A stretch of DNA of 6,812 bases from Anaerolineae bacterium (GTDB lineage: Bacteria; Chloroflexota; Anaerolineae; B4-G1): positions 1-6,812 of the forward strand of contig JADHWW010000204.1 in NCBI GenBank assembly GCA_016783285.1, in the 5' to 3' direction. Of this stretch, positions 1-5,422 are shown in pieces. The position numbers and the translations under genes are program-made. Positions within the stretch are counted from its first letter, which is position 1; each line of letters starts with the position of its first letter. Under the pieces are notes generated by a model, which saw nothing but the letters and a program-made list of their open reading frames with translations, was not told where the DNA came from and searched no databases.

Positions 1-983
1 ATGAGGATGCTGAGGGACCCTATCCGGTGGTGGTCGATTCGCCTGCAGGAACCCCGGTGCTGGTCGTCTCAGACGCCGCCTGGGGCAAATACCTGGGTCG
101 CCTGGACGTGACGTTCGACGCCAACGGAGTTCCGGTCTCCTGGCAGGGGAACCCCATCACGCTGGATGCCAGCGTGCTCCAGGATCCTGATATCCTGGCA
201 GAGGCTCTGGCGCTGGACGAGCCGCTGGAGGCGCTCCGCAACCAGCTGATTGGTTCGGCCGCGGTTGACCTGGATGGTGATCGGGATTCCTGTCGTTTTG
301 GGGAATGCAACATGGGCAATCTGATCACCGACGCTATGGTGTGGGCGACGGCTACCGAGGGCACACAGATTGCCTTCCTTAACGGGGGCTCCATCCGGAC
401 CAGCATCCCGGCCGGTGACGTCAGCCGGGGGGATGTGTTGGAAGTGCTGCCCTTTGGCAACACCATCGCCACCTTTGATCTGACCGGCGCCGACGTGTGG
501 CTGGCGTTGGAGAACGGCGTCAGCCGGGCTGAGAATCCCGAGAATGAAGGGACCGGCCGCTTCCCGCAGGTGGCTGGCATGCGCTTCACCTGGAACCCCA
601 GTCTGCCAGCCGGCTCAAGGGTGACCAGTGTGGATGTCAAGACTCAGGACGGCAGCTACAGCCCAATCGACATGGATGCTGCATACAAGGTGGCCGCCAA
701 CGCCTTCATGCGCGGAGGCGGGGACGGCTACGATGTGTTTGCGGAGAGGGCCATCAATCCCTACGATTTTGGGCCGACGCTGGCCGACTCGGTGGAGGAC
801 TATGTCGCCGCTCATTCGCCGGTAGCCACCGAGGTTGAAGGGCGCATCACTCAGGATGACACGGCTGGGCCGACGGAGCTGCCGGCTACCGGCGGCGTTG
901 CCTTCCCGTGGATGATGGTGCTGACCGCGGCCGGCTTTGCCCTGGTCGGGACTGGAGTGTTGGTACGCAGAAGGACAGGCTGA
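1..983 (+). CDS. Secreted CD73-like 5'-nucleotidase, copy A (5' end outside window)
   Basis: This is the C-terminal part of a 5'-nucleotidase, an enzyme that removes phosphate from extracellular nucleotides. The frame is open from the window edge (first full codon at 3-5); a GTG at 27 is internal, because residues before it (EDAEGPYP) match copy B. By alignment about 262 residues, including the metal-binding domain, lie upstream. Visible family motifs are YGKYLG-like WGKYLGRL, the CRFGEC loop (Arg354 and the disulfide of human CD73), NGGSIR (Arg395), LPFGNT (Phe417) and NAFMRGGGDGYD (Phe500 and Asp506). The protein ends in LPATGG (879-896), a hydrophobic segment and RRRTG, a sortase-type wall-anchor signal. 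It is about 83% identical to copy B over 326 residues. The TGA stop aligns with an AGA codon in copy B, so this protein ends six residues earlier. The family call is firm; whether the missing N-terminus is intact cannot be seen. Confidence 0.93.
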   Translation, partial: EDAEGPYPVVVDSPAGTPVLVVSDAAWGKYLGRLDVTFDANGVPVSWQGNPITLDASVLQDPDILAEALALDEPLEALRNQLIGSAAVDLDGDRDSCRFGECNMGNLITDAMVWATATEGTQIAFLNGGSIRTSIPAGDVSRGDVLEVLPFGNTIATFDLTGADVWLALENGVSRAENPENEGTGRFPQVAGMRFTWNPSLPAGSRVTSVDVKTQDGSYSPIDMDAAYKVAANAFMRGGGDGYDVFAERAINPYDFGPTLADSVEDYVAAHSPVATEVEGRITQDDTAGPTELPATGGVAFPWMMVLTAAGFALVGTGVLVRRRTG

Positions 984-1003
984 ATGGTGCCGGGGCAGCA
1001 AGT

Positions 1004-1028
1004 GGCAGACAGCATCCCACTGTCCGCC
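1004..1028 (+). terminator. Stem-loop after nucleotidase copy A
   Basis: GGCAGACAG (1004-1012) pairs with CTGTCCGCC (1020-1028) across a 7-base loop, with one A-C mismatch. It starts 20 bases after the stop. No T-run follows, so it is either a weak terminator or a 3' mRNA-stabilising hairpin. The same stem, perfectly paired, follows copy B, which supports a function or a shared duplication. Confidence 0.4.
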
Positions 1029-1043
1029 CCACCCAACGGAGCG

Positions 1044-1061
1044 ATGTGTCGCATGTGTCGC
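1044..1061 (+). repeat. Tandem 9-bp direct repeat
   Basis: ATGTGTCGC occurs twice head to tail (1044-1052 and 1053-1061) in the 165-bp gap between the two nucleotidase genes. It may be a small slippage duplication. No regulatory role can be assigned from sequence alone. Confidence 0.5.
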
Positions 1062-1133
1062 CGGTAGGCCTCGTCAGGGTGCGGCGTGAAGGATCAACGT
1101 GTTTGTCGCGATTTGGGATCATCCTTATGAGCT

Positions 1134-1141
1134 GGAGGGAG
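1134..1141 (+). promoter_or_regulatory. Ribosome binding site of nucleotidase copy B
   Basis: GGAGGGAG ends seven bases before the ATG at 1149. This strong Shine-Dalgarno match fixes the start, and a signal peptide follows immediately. I found no convincing -35/-10 pair in the 165-bp gap, so the gene may be co-transcribed with copy A. Confidence 0.75.
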
Positions 1142-1148
1142 AAGACAC

Positions 1149-2933
1149 ATGAGAACTCAGGATCGCTGGATTTTGTGTTGGATGATGGTATTGGGTGTAG
1201 TGGTGGCGCTGCTTATGAGCGTGGTGCCAGTGGCAATGGCGCAGGGAGGCGAGTATACACTGACCGTGCTGCACACTAACGATGTGAATGCCCGTGTCTT
1301 GCAGTTCCACCAATACGGCATCAGCTGCGATGAAGAGGATGCAGCCGCAGGCAAGTGTTTTGGTGGCGTAGCCCGACGGGCCACCAAGGTCGACGAGATA
1401 CGGGCTGAAGGCGGGAACCTGATCCTGGTGGATGCAGGCGATCAGTTCCAGGGCACGCTCTTCTACAACGAGTACAAGGGCGAGGCCGCGCAGCGCTTCA
1501 TGAATGCGTTGGGTTACGATGCCATGGCGGTGGGCAACCACGAGTTCGATGACGGCCCCGGCGTGTTGGGGAGCTTCATCCGGGGTGCCGACTTCCCAGT
1601 GTTGAGCGCCAATATCGACGTCACCCAGGAGCCGAAACTGGCCGGTCTGGTCAAACCCTACACGGTGCTCGAAGTAGGAGGAGAGAAGATCGGCCTGATT
1701 GGATGCACGGTGGAAGACACTGGCAATCTGTCCCGTCCTGGCCCCAACGTGGTGTTCAATAGCATTGAGACGTCGGTGGCCGCTGCCGTGCTCGAATTGG
1801 AGGGTGTGGGCGTCAACAAGATTGTGCTGCTCAGCCACACTGGTTTTGACAGGGACAAGCAGCTGGCGGCTGCGGTGGACGGCATCGACGTGATTGTTTC
1901 GGGTCATGTCAATACCTATCTCTCCAACACGGATGAGGATGCCGAAGGACCCTACCCGGTGGTGGTTGATTCGCCTAGCGGCAACCCGGTGCTGATTGTC
2001 TCGGATTTCACCTGGGGCAAGTACTTGGGTCGCCTGGACGTGACGTTCGACGCCAACGGTGTTTCGGTCTCCTGGCAGGGGAACCCCATCACGCTGGATG
2101 CCAGCGTGCCCCAGGATCCTGACATCCTGGCAGAGGCTCTGGCGCTCAACGAGCCGCTGGAGGCGCTACGCAGCGAGCTGATTGGTTCGGCCGCGGTTGA
2201 CCTGGATGGTGATCGGGATTCCTGTCGTTTTGGGGAATGCAACGTGGGCAATATGATCACCGACGCTGTGATGCGGACAACGGCTGCCGAGGGCACGGAG
2301 ATCGCCTATCTGAACGGGGGATCCATCCGGGCCAGCATCCCGGCCGGCGATGTCAGCCGGGGGGATGTGCTGGAAGTGCTGCCCTTTGGCAACACTATCA
2401 CTACTCTTGAGATGACCGGCGCCGATGTATGGCTGGCGTTGGAGAACGGCGTCAGCCGGGCTGAGAATCCTGAGAATGAAGGCACCGGCCGCTTCCTGCA
2501 GGTCGCCGGTCTGCGCTACATTTGGAGTCCCAATTTGCCGGTGGGATCGCGGGTGATCAGCGTGGACGTGAAGAGCCCTGACGGTACTTTCAGCCCCATT
2601 GAGTTGGATGCCGTCTACAAAGTGGCTACCAATAACTACGTGCGCGGCGAGGGGGATGGCCCCGACGTGTCGACGGAGAAAGCCATTAACCCCTACGACC
2701 TGGGCCCTACGCTGGCCGAATCGTTGGCTGACTATATCGCCGCTCATTCGCCGGTAGCCACCGAGGTTGAAGGGCGCATCACTCAGGACGACACGGCTGG
2801 GCCGACGGAGCTGCCGGCTACCGGCGGCGTTGCCTTCCCGTGGATGATGGTGCTGACCGCGGCCGGCTTTGCCCTGGTCGGGACCGGAGTGTTGGTGAGC
2901 AAGAGGACAGGCAGAATGGTGCCGGGGGAGTAA
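1149..2933 (+). CDS. Secreted, sortase-anchored CD73-like 5'-nucleotidase, copy B
   Basis: Complete 594-residue protein of the UshA/CD73 family, expected to dephosphorylate nucleotides outside the cell. A signal peptide (about 1-31, ending AMA) precedes the metallophosphatase domain (36-300). Its motifs are LHTNDVNAR (Asp45), DAGDQ (Asp98), GNHE (Asn130), SHTGFD (His230) and GHVNT (His253, Asn255). The substrate domain (about 320-545) has CRFGEC (Arg360), NGGSIR (Arg394), LPFG (Phe413) and NNYVRGEGDG (Tyr497, Asp503). Cys60/Cys70 and Cys359/Cys364 match CD73 disulfides. LPATGG (555-560), a hydrophobic stretch (561-583) and a Lys/Arg tail form a sortase signal. Oddity: residue 47, normally the His of DxH that binds metal, is Asn (codon AAT at 1287), so activity or metal preference may be altered. 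The overall order matches CD73 closely. Periplasmic UshA is less similar, with GHSQ in place of GHxNT. Confidence 0.95.
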   Translation: MRTQDRWILCWMMVLGVVVALLMSVVPVAMAQGGEYTLTVLHTNDVNARVLQFHQYGISCDEEDAAAGKCFGGVARRATKVDEIRAEGGNLILVDAGDQFQGTLFYNEYKGEAAQRFMNALGYDAMAVGNHEFDDGPGVLGSFIRGADFPVLSANIDVTQEPKLAGLVKPYTVLEVGGEKIGLIGCTVEDTGNLSRPGPNVVFNSIETSVAAAVLELEGVGVNKIVLLSHTGFDRDKQLAAAVDGIDVIVSGHVNTYLSNTDEDAEGPYPVVVDSPSGNPVLIVSDFTWGKYLGRLDVTFDANGVSVSWQGNPITLDASVPQDPDILAEALALNEPLEALRSELIGSAAVDLDGDRDSCRFGECNVGNMITDAVMRTTAAEGTEIAYLNGGSIRASIPAGDVSRGDVLEVLPFGNTITTLEMTGADVWLALENGVSRAENPENEGTGRFLQVAGLRYIWSPNLPVGSRVISVDVKSPDGTFSPIELDAVYKVATNNYVRGEGDGPDVSTEKAINPYDLGPTLAESLADYIAAHSPVATEVEGRITQDDTAGPTELPATGGVAFPWMMVLTAAGFALVGTGVLVSKRTGRMVPGE

Positions 2934-2935
2934 GT

Positions 2936-2979
2936 GGCGGACAGCACGCCGCACGCAGGGAGGCTTGGCACTGTCCGCC
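2936..2979 (+). terminator. Stem-loop after nucleotidase copy B
   Basis: GGCGGACAG (2936-2944) and CTGTCCGCC (2971-2979) form a perfect 9-bp stem with a 26-base loop, beginning two bases after the TAA. The arms match those after copy A, but the loop is 19 bases longer. No T-run follows, so this is a possible 3' processing or termination hairpin and not a canonical intrinsic terminator. Confidence 0.4.
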
Positions 2980-3022
2980 CTACGACGCAGAGTGCACGCG
3001 TCCGCGTCAGTGTGCTCCAGGT

Positions 3023-3044
3023 GGGGCGATGTTCGAATCGCCCC
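3023..3044 (+). repeat. Perfect 8-bp inverted repeat (stem-loop) in intergenic region
   Basis: GGGGCGAT (3023-3030) and ATCGCCCC (3037-3044) flank the six-base loop GTTCGA. No T-run follows. It lies where composition turns from GC-rich to AT-rich. It could end transcription from the nucleotidase gene. The TTCGAAT string recalls a tRNA T-loop, but no T-stem of five pairs or acceptor stem can be built around it. Confidence 0.5.
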
Positions 3045-3209
3045 GGTAACCGCACAGATTCTTCAATTGGTGCTCAAAGGCACGCTTGTGTACGAATTCG
3101 TCATATCAATATTGAAGATTGGAATGTCATTGGAAAACTCGCGGCTGGAATCTGGCAATTTCCAATATTAACTCTCTATTCTTCAACCGATTAAACAGAT
3201 TGATTTCTC
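3045..3209. other. AT-rich intergenic leader before the small lipoprotein gene
   Basis: This stretch is markedly AT-richer than the genes to its left; 3121-3180 is about 40% G+C by hand count. It holds an 8-bp inverted repeat, ATTGGAAA (3129-3136) and TTTCCAAT (3159-3166), which might be an operator. A TATTCT at 3177-3182 could be a -10 element, but no well-spaced -35 stands out. The promoter of the following gene probably lies here, but I cannot place it. Confidence 0.35.
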
Positions 3210-3222
3210 GGAGGAAACACAG

Positions 3223-3720
3223 ATGAATAGCAAATCAACCTTCGTGAATTACAATCGAAGAATTCTTTTCACAATTGTCGCCATATTGGCCACCGGTCTG
3301 AGTGCTTGCGCAAGTGATGGAGGCACCATCACGACGAGCGAGGAAGACTCTGGCACTGAACTTGCCCTTGACGAACGCTACGACGCGGTCCGAAACGGTG
3401 CTCGACTGGTCTTAAACTACGACGCGCAAAGCAATTCATTCAACGGTTTCGTGGAAAACACCACGGACAATACCTTGAAACAAGTTCGGGTTGAAGTTCA
3501 CCTGTCGAACGGAGTAGAGCTTGGCCCAACAACTCCGACTGACCTCAATCCTGGTGGAAGCATAGACGTCAGTCTTACAGCAACAAACAAGGACTTTGAT
3601 GGATGGACCGCTCATCCGGAAACCGGAGAGAGCGGAGGCGGCGAACATGGACACGGTGAGGGCGACAATGAACATGGTGAGGAAGGCGAAAGCGGACACA
3701 ACGAAGCGGATTCTGATTAA
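3223..3720 (+). CDS. Small lipoprotein with FxLYD-like domain and His/Glu/Gly-rich tail
   Basis: A 165-residue predicted lipoprotein of unknown function. GGAGGA (3210-3215) lies seven bases before the ATG. The N-terminus has Asn-Arg-Arg, a hydrophobic segment (14-25) and the lipobox LSAC with Cys29. Residues about 50-130 look like a compact beta-sandwich of FxLYD type: an ENTT.NTLKQV core (78-88), then LNPGGSIDV (108-116) and GWTAHPETG (127-135). The tail (132-165) is rich in Gly, Glu and His (His142, 144, 151, 159), a possible metal-binding or simply flexible acidic segment. I recall similar proteins with His/Glu/Gly tails from varied environmental bacteria, without a known role. The gene is AT-richer than its neighbours (3241-3300 about 42% G+C), which may mean horizontal acquisition. 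It sits 118 bp before another lipoprotein gene. Gene call good, function unknown. Confidence 0.85.
   Translation: MNSKSTFVNYNRRILFTIVAILATGLSACASDGGTITTSEEDSGTELALDERYDAVRNGARLVLNYDAQSNSFNGFVENTTDNTLKQVRVEVHLSNGVELGPTTPTDLNPGGSIDVSLTATNKDFDGWTAHPETGESGGGEHGHGEGDNEHGEEGESGHNEADSD
3616..3717 (+). repeat. Degenerate Gly/Glu/His-coding repeat
   Basis: The 3' end of the lipoprotein gene is built of short imperfect units around GAACATGG and GGTGAGG (for example near 3643 and 3670). These encode the EHG/GEG tail. Such tails usually vary in length between strains through slippage; that is inference here. Confidence 0.5.
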
Positions 3721-3822
3721 GACTGAAAACAACCGCCTACCATAGTACTGCAATGTAATGACTCCCTCACCAGTGCCAGTTTTCCCGTCCTGCAGCTTGC
3801 GGTTTTCCGCGGGGGGCGGGTC

Positions 3823-3830
3823 GGGGGAGG
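3823..3830 (+). promoter_or_regulatory. Ribosome binding site that sets the start of the Pro/Thr-rich lipoprotein
   Basis: GGGGGAGG lies eight bases before the ATG at 3839. The frame is open further upstream to an ATG at 3758, but that start has no such site and would place 27 residues before the lipoprotein signal. The start at 3839 is therefore preferred. Confidence 0.75.
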
Positions 3831-3838
3831 TTAGGGAA

Positions 3839-4606
3839 ATGAGAAAGGCAAGCATTTGGATTGTATTACCGGTGATGGTAGGCATAGTTGCTTGTGGCAT
3901 TGGCAAGCCTCCAGCTTCCCAGGTGGCTGGGAGCCTGTCGCCGGAGGCCACGGCGATTGTAGAGACGGTCACGCTCACGCTGTCGGCAACGCCCGGGCCG
4001 TCACTAACGCCGACGGCCAGCCCCACGCTGGAACCGCCCTCTCCCACGCCAACGGTCAGCGCCACGCCGCAGCCGCCCTCGCCGACAGCTACGGCGGTGC
4101 CTCCCAGCGAGACCGACACGCCAACGCCGACGCTGACTCCCACACCGTCCCCCAGCGCCACACCGTCGCCAGCGCCGACCCCCATGGCTACGCCGTCGCC
4201 ATCGCCGGTTCCGGCAGCCACAGTCACGCCGGAGTCGACTGCTCCCAGCAGCGAAGGGGGACAGCCGGGCTATCACTTCCTGCCGATGGGCGAGGCGAGG
4301 CCGGAACCTGGACATCCTTGTCCGGGATGTCAACACGCGCCAGGCTATATCATCGGGAACGTCTTTGATGCAGGCGCCAGGCCGCTGTGCGGCGTGCGAG
4401 TGGTCTGCTACAACGACTGGTATCGCTACCCGGTAGTGGGCACCAAGGGGGGCGGCGAGTATGATATCATGGTTCTGCAGGCGGAGGCAACCTGGTACGT
4501 GGTCATTCTCGACGAAGCCGACCAGCCCATTAGCCCCGAAGTGCCTGTCCATTTCAACCCAATCGAAGCGTGCTGGTATCGCCTGGATTGGCAACGGACA
4601 GATTGA
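3839..4606 (+). CDS. Lipoprotein with Thr/Pro/Ser linker and beta-sandwich-like C-terminal domain
   Basis: A 255-residue predicted surface lipoprotein of unknown function. MRK, a hydrophobic core and GIVAC (Cys19) form a lipoprotein signal. Residues about 44-137 are almost only Thr, Pro, Ser and Ala, in units such as TPTPT and SPSP. This is a mucin-like stalk, common in Chloroflexota surface proteins, that would lift the C-terminal domain off the membrane and may be O-glycosylated. After a CPGC pair (161-164), residues 168-252 ([35 protein letters not shown]) look like a carboxypeptidase-regulatory or Cna-B-like beta-sandwich, a fold often used for binding. Cys184, Cys190 and Cys245 are also present, so disulfides are plausible. 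Long frames overlapping the linker on both strands are by-products of its repetitive composition. Gene call good, domain call tentative. Confidence 0.82.
   Translation: MRKASIWIVLPVMVGIVACGIGKPPASQVAGSLSPEATAIVETVTLTLSATPGPSLTPTASPTLEPPSPTPTVSATPQPPSPTATAVPPSETDTPTPTLTPTPSPSATPSPAPTPMATPSPSPVPAATVTPESTAPSSEGGQPGYHFLPMGEARPEPGHPCPGCQHAPGYIIGNVFDAGARPLCGVRVVCYNDWYRYPVVGTKGGGEYDIMVLQAEATWYVVILDEADQPISPEVPVHFNPIEACWYRLDWQRTD
3968..4228 (+). repeat. Low-complexity Thr/Pro/Ser-coding tract
   Basis: Short irregular repeats of ACGCCG, CCGTCG and CCCACG type encode the stalk of the lipoprotein. The tract is C-rich on the + strand and opens spurious frames on both strands, including a Gly/Val-rich one on the - strand. 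It is a likely site of length variation. Confidence 0.7.
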
Positions 4607-4842
4607 GCAGCTGTCGTCAGCGGTCTCCCGTTCCAGCCCGCCGGTATCAAGGGTGTGGGGATGGATAGGGGCTTCTTGACTCTGGAGATGCCGTATCTTG
4701 CGCCCCCCTTTGCATCTGACGCCAAGCGTGCCGATATCATGCCCTCTGGGTGCTCCCCGATTCGCCAGAGTCGAGTCCGGAAGCCTGCCTGGAACCCTGT
4801 CAGGCCATGCCAAATGGGGACCCATCTTCAGACCAGAATCGT
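4607..4842. other. Intergenic region before the acetyltransferase, no clear element
   Basis: This 236-bp stretch lies between the lipoprotein stop and the acetyltransferase ribosome binding site. A TTGACT at 4676 and TATCTT at 4694 resemble promoter boxes but are only 12 bases apart. An open frame extends into it in phase with the acetyltransferase, but it lacks a good start or any family similarity. I see no strong terminator or RNA gene. Confidence 0.4.
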
Positions 4843-4850
4843 GGAGGAGA
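4843..4850 (+). promoter_or_regulatory. Ribosome binding site that sets the acetyltransferase start
   Basis: GGAGGAGA lies just before the ATG at 4855. The frame is open back to 4750, but GNAT similarity begins with MLFGEKVRLR at this ATG. The 35 extra upstream residues are therefore rejected. Confidence 0.8.
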
Positions 4851-4854
4851 GTCA

Positions 4855-5418
4855 ATGCTTTTCGGAGAGAAGGTGCGACTGCGGGCTATGGAGCGTGAGG
4901 ACATCGCCACTTTCGTGCGCTGGTTCAATGACCCGGAGGTGCGGCAGTATCTATTGATGTTCGCACCCATGTCGAAGGTGGCGGAGGAACGGTGGTTTGA
5001 GGCCCAATTGGAGAAGCAGGACGAGTATCTGTTTGGTATTGAAGCCCGGAAGGACGAAGACGAGTGGGCTCTTATCGGCAACGTGGACCTGAGTAAGGTG
5101 GACCTGAAGAACGGGTCAGCCACGTTGGGCATCGTTCTGGGCGACAAGGACTACTGGGGGCAGGGTTATGGTCCCGATGCTCTACGCACGATGCTTCACT
5201 TTGCCTTTGACGAGCTGAATCTGCATCGGGTCGAGTTGGACGTCTTCGATTTCAACTCCCGGGCCCGCCGCAGTTACGAGAAGGTAGGTTTCCAGCATGA
5301 AGGAACCAGGCGCCATGGGTTGTTTCGAGATGGGCGCTACCGCGACGTGCACCTGATGGGCCTTCTGCGGGAGGAGTTCCTGGGGCAGCAGGCAGGGGGC
5401 AGTGGCGGAGGGGAGTGA
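4855..5418 (+). CDS. GNAT-family N-acetyltransferase, RimJ/RimL type
   Basis: A 187-residue cytoplasmic acetyltransferase of the Acetyltransf_3 (RimJ/RimL-like) group, which moves acetyl from acetyl-CoA to an amino group. The substrate cannot be told; protein N-termini, polyamines, amino sugars and antibiotics are all used by relatives. The N-terminus LRAMEREDIATFVRWFNDPEV (9-29) is the usual opening of this group. The acetyl-CoA loop is WGQGYGPDAL (101-110), fitting Q-x-x-G-x-G/A. NLHRVELDVFDFNSRARRSYEKVGF (122-146) is the conserved C-terminal part, in which Asn and Tyr are typical. Length is normal for the family, apart from a short Gly/Gln-rich end (178-187). It stands alone on this strand and meets the next gene tail to tail. 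Confidence 0.93.
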   Translation: MLFGEKVRLRAMEREDIATFVRWFNDPEVRQYLLMFAPMSKVAEERWFEAQLEKQDEYLFGIEARKDEDEWALIGNVDLSKVDLKNGSATLGIVLGDKDYWGQGYGPDALRTMLHFAFDELNLHRVELDVFDFNSRARRSYEKVGFQHEGTRRHGLFRDGRYRDVHLMGLLREEFLGQQAGGSGGGE

Positions 5419-5422
5419 CCGG

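Noticed and set aside
27..29. GTG as the start of nucleotidase copy A
   Set aside because: The frame is open to the window edge and the residues before the GTG match copy B residues 263-270. The gene is therefore truncated by the window and does not start here.
2166..2954. 262-residue - strand frame opposite nucleotidase copy B
   Set aside because: It is antisense to a strongly conserved enzyme. A similar frame exists opposite copy A only because the sense sequences are paralogous.
3001..3060. Possible tRNA gene suggested by TTCGAAT
   Set aside because: The five bases either side of the would-be T-loop form only three pairs. No acceptor, D or anticodon arms could be found.
3436..4227. Long - strand frame rich in Gly-Val repeats
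   Set aside because: It is the antisense of the Thr/Pro/Ser-coding tract and of the 3' end of the small lipoprotein gene. The Gly-Val pattern is the complement of the C-rich repeats, and it has no family similarity.
3856..4368. 170-residue + strand frame overlapping the Pro/Thr-rich lipoprotein
   Set aside because: It is a shifted frame opened by repetitive, stop-poor sequence. It has no credible start, while the true frame has a ribosome binding site and a lipobox.
4676..4699. Promoter-like TTGACT and TATCTT upstream of the acetyltransferase
   Set aside because: The boxes are 12 bases apart, too close for a sigma-70 type promoter, and no other element supports it.
4004..4855. 283-residue - strand frame rich in Arg/Gly at its C-terminus
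   Set aside because: It spans antisense of the stalk tract and the intergenic gap, shows no recognisable domain and its end is Arg/Gly low complexity.
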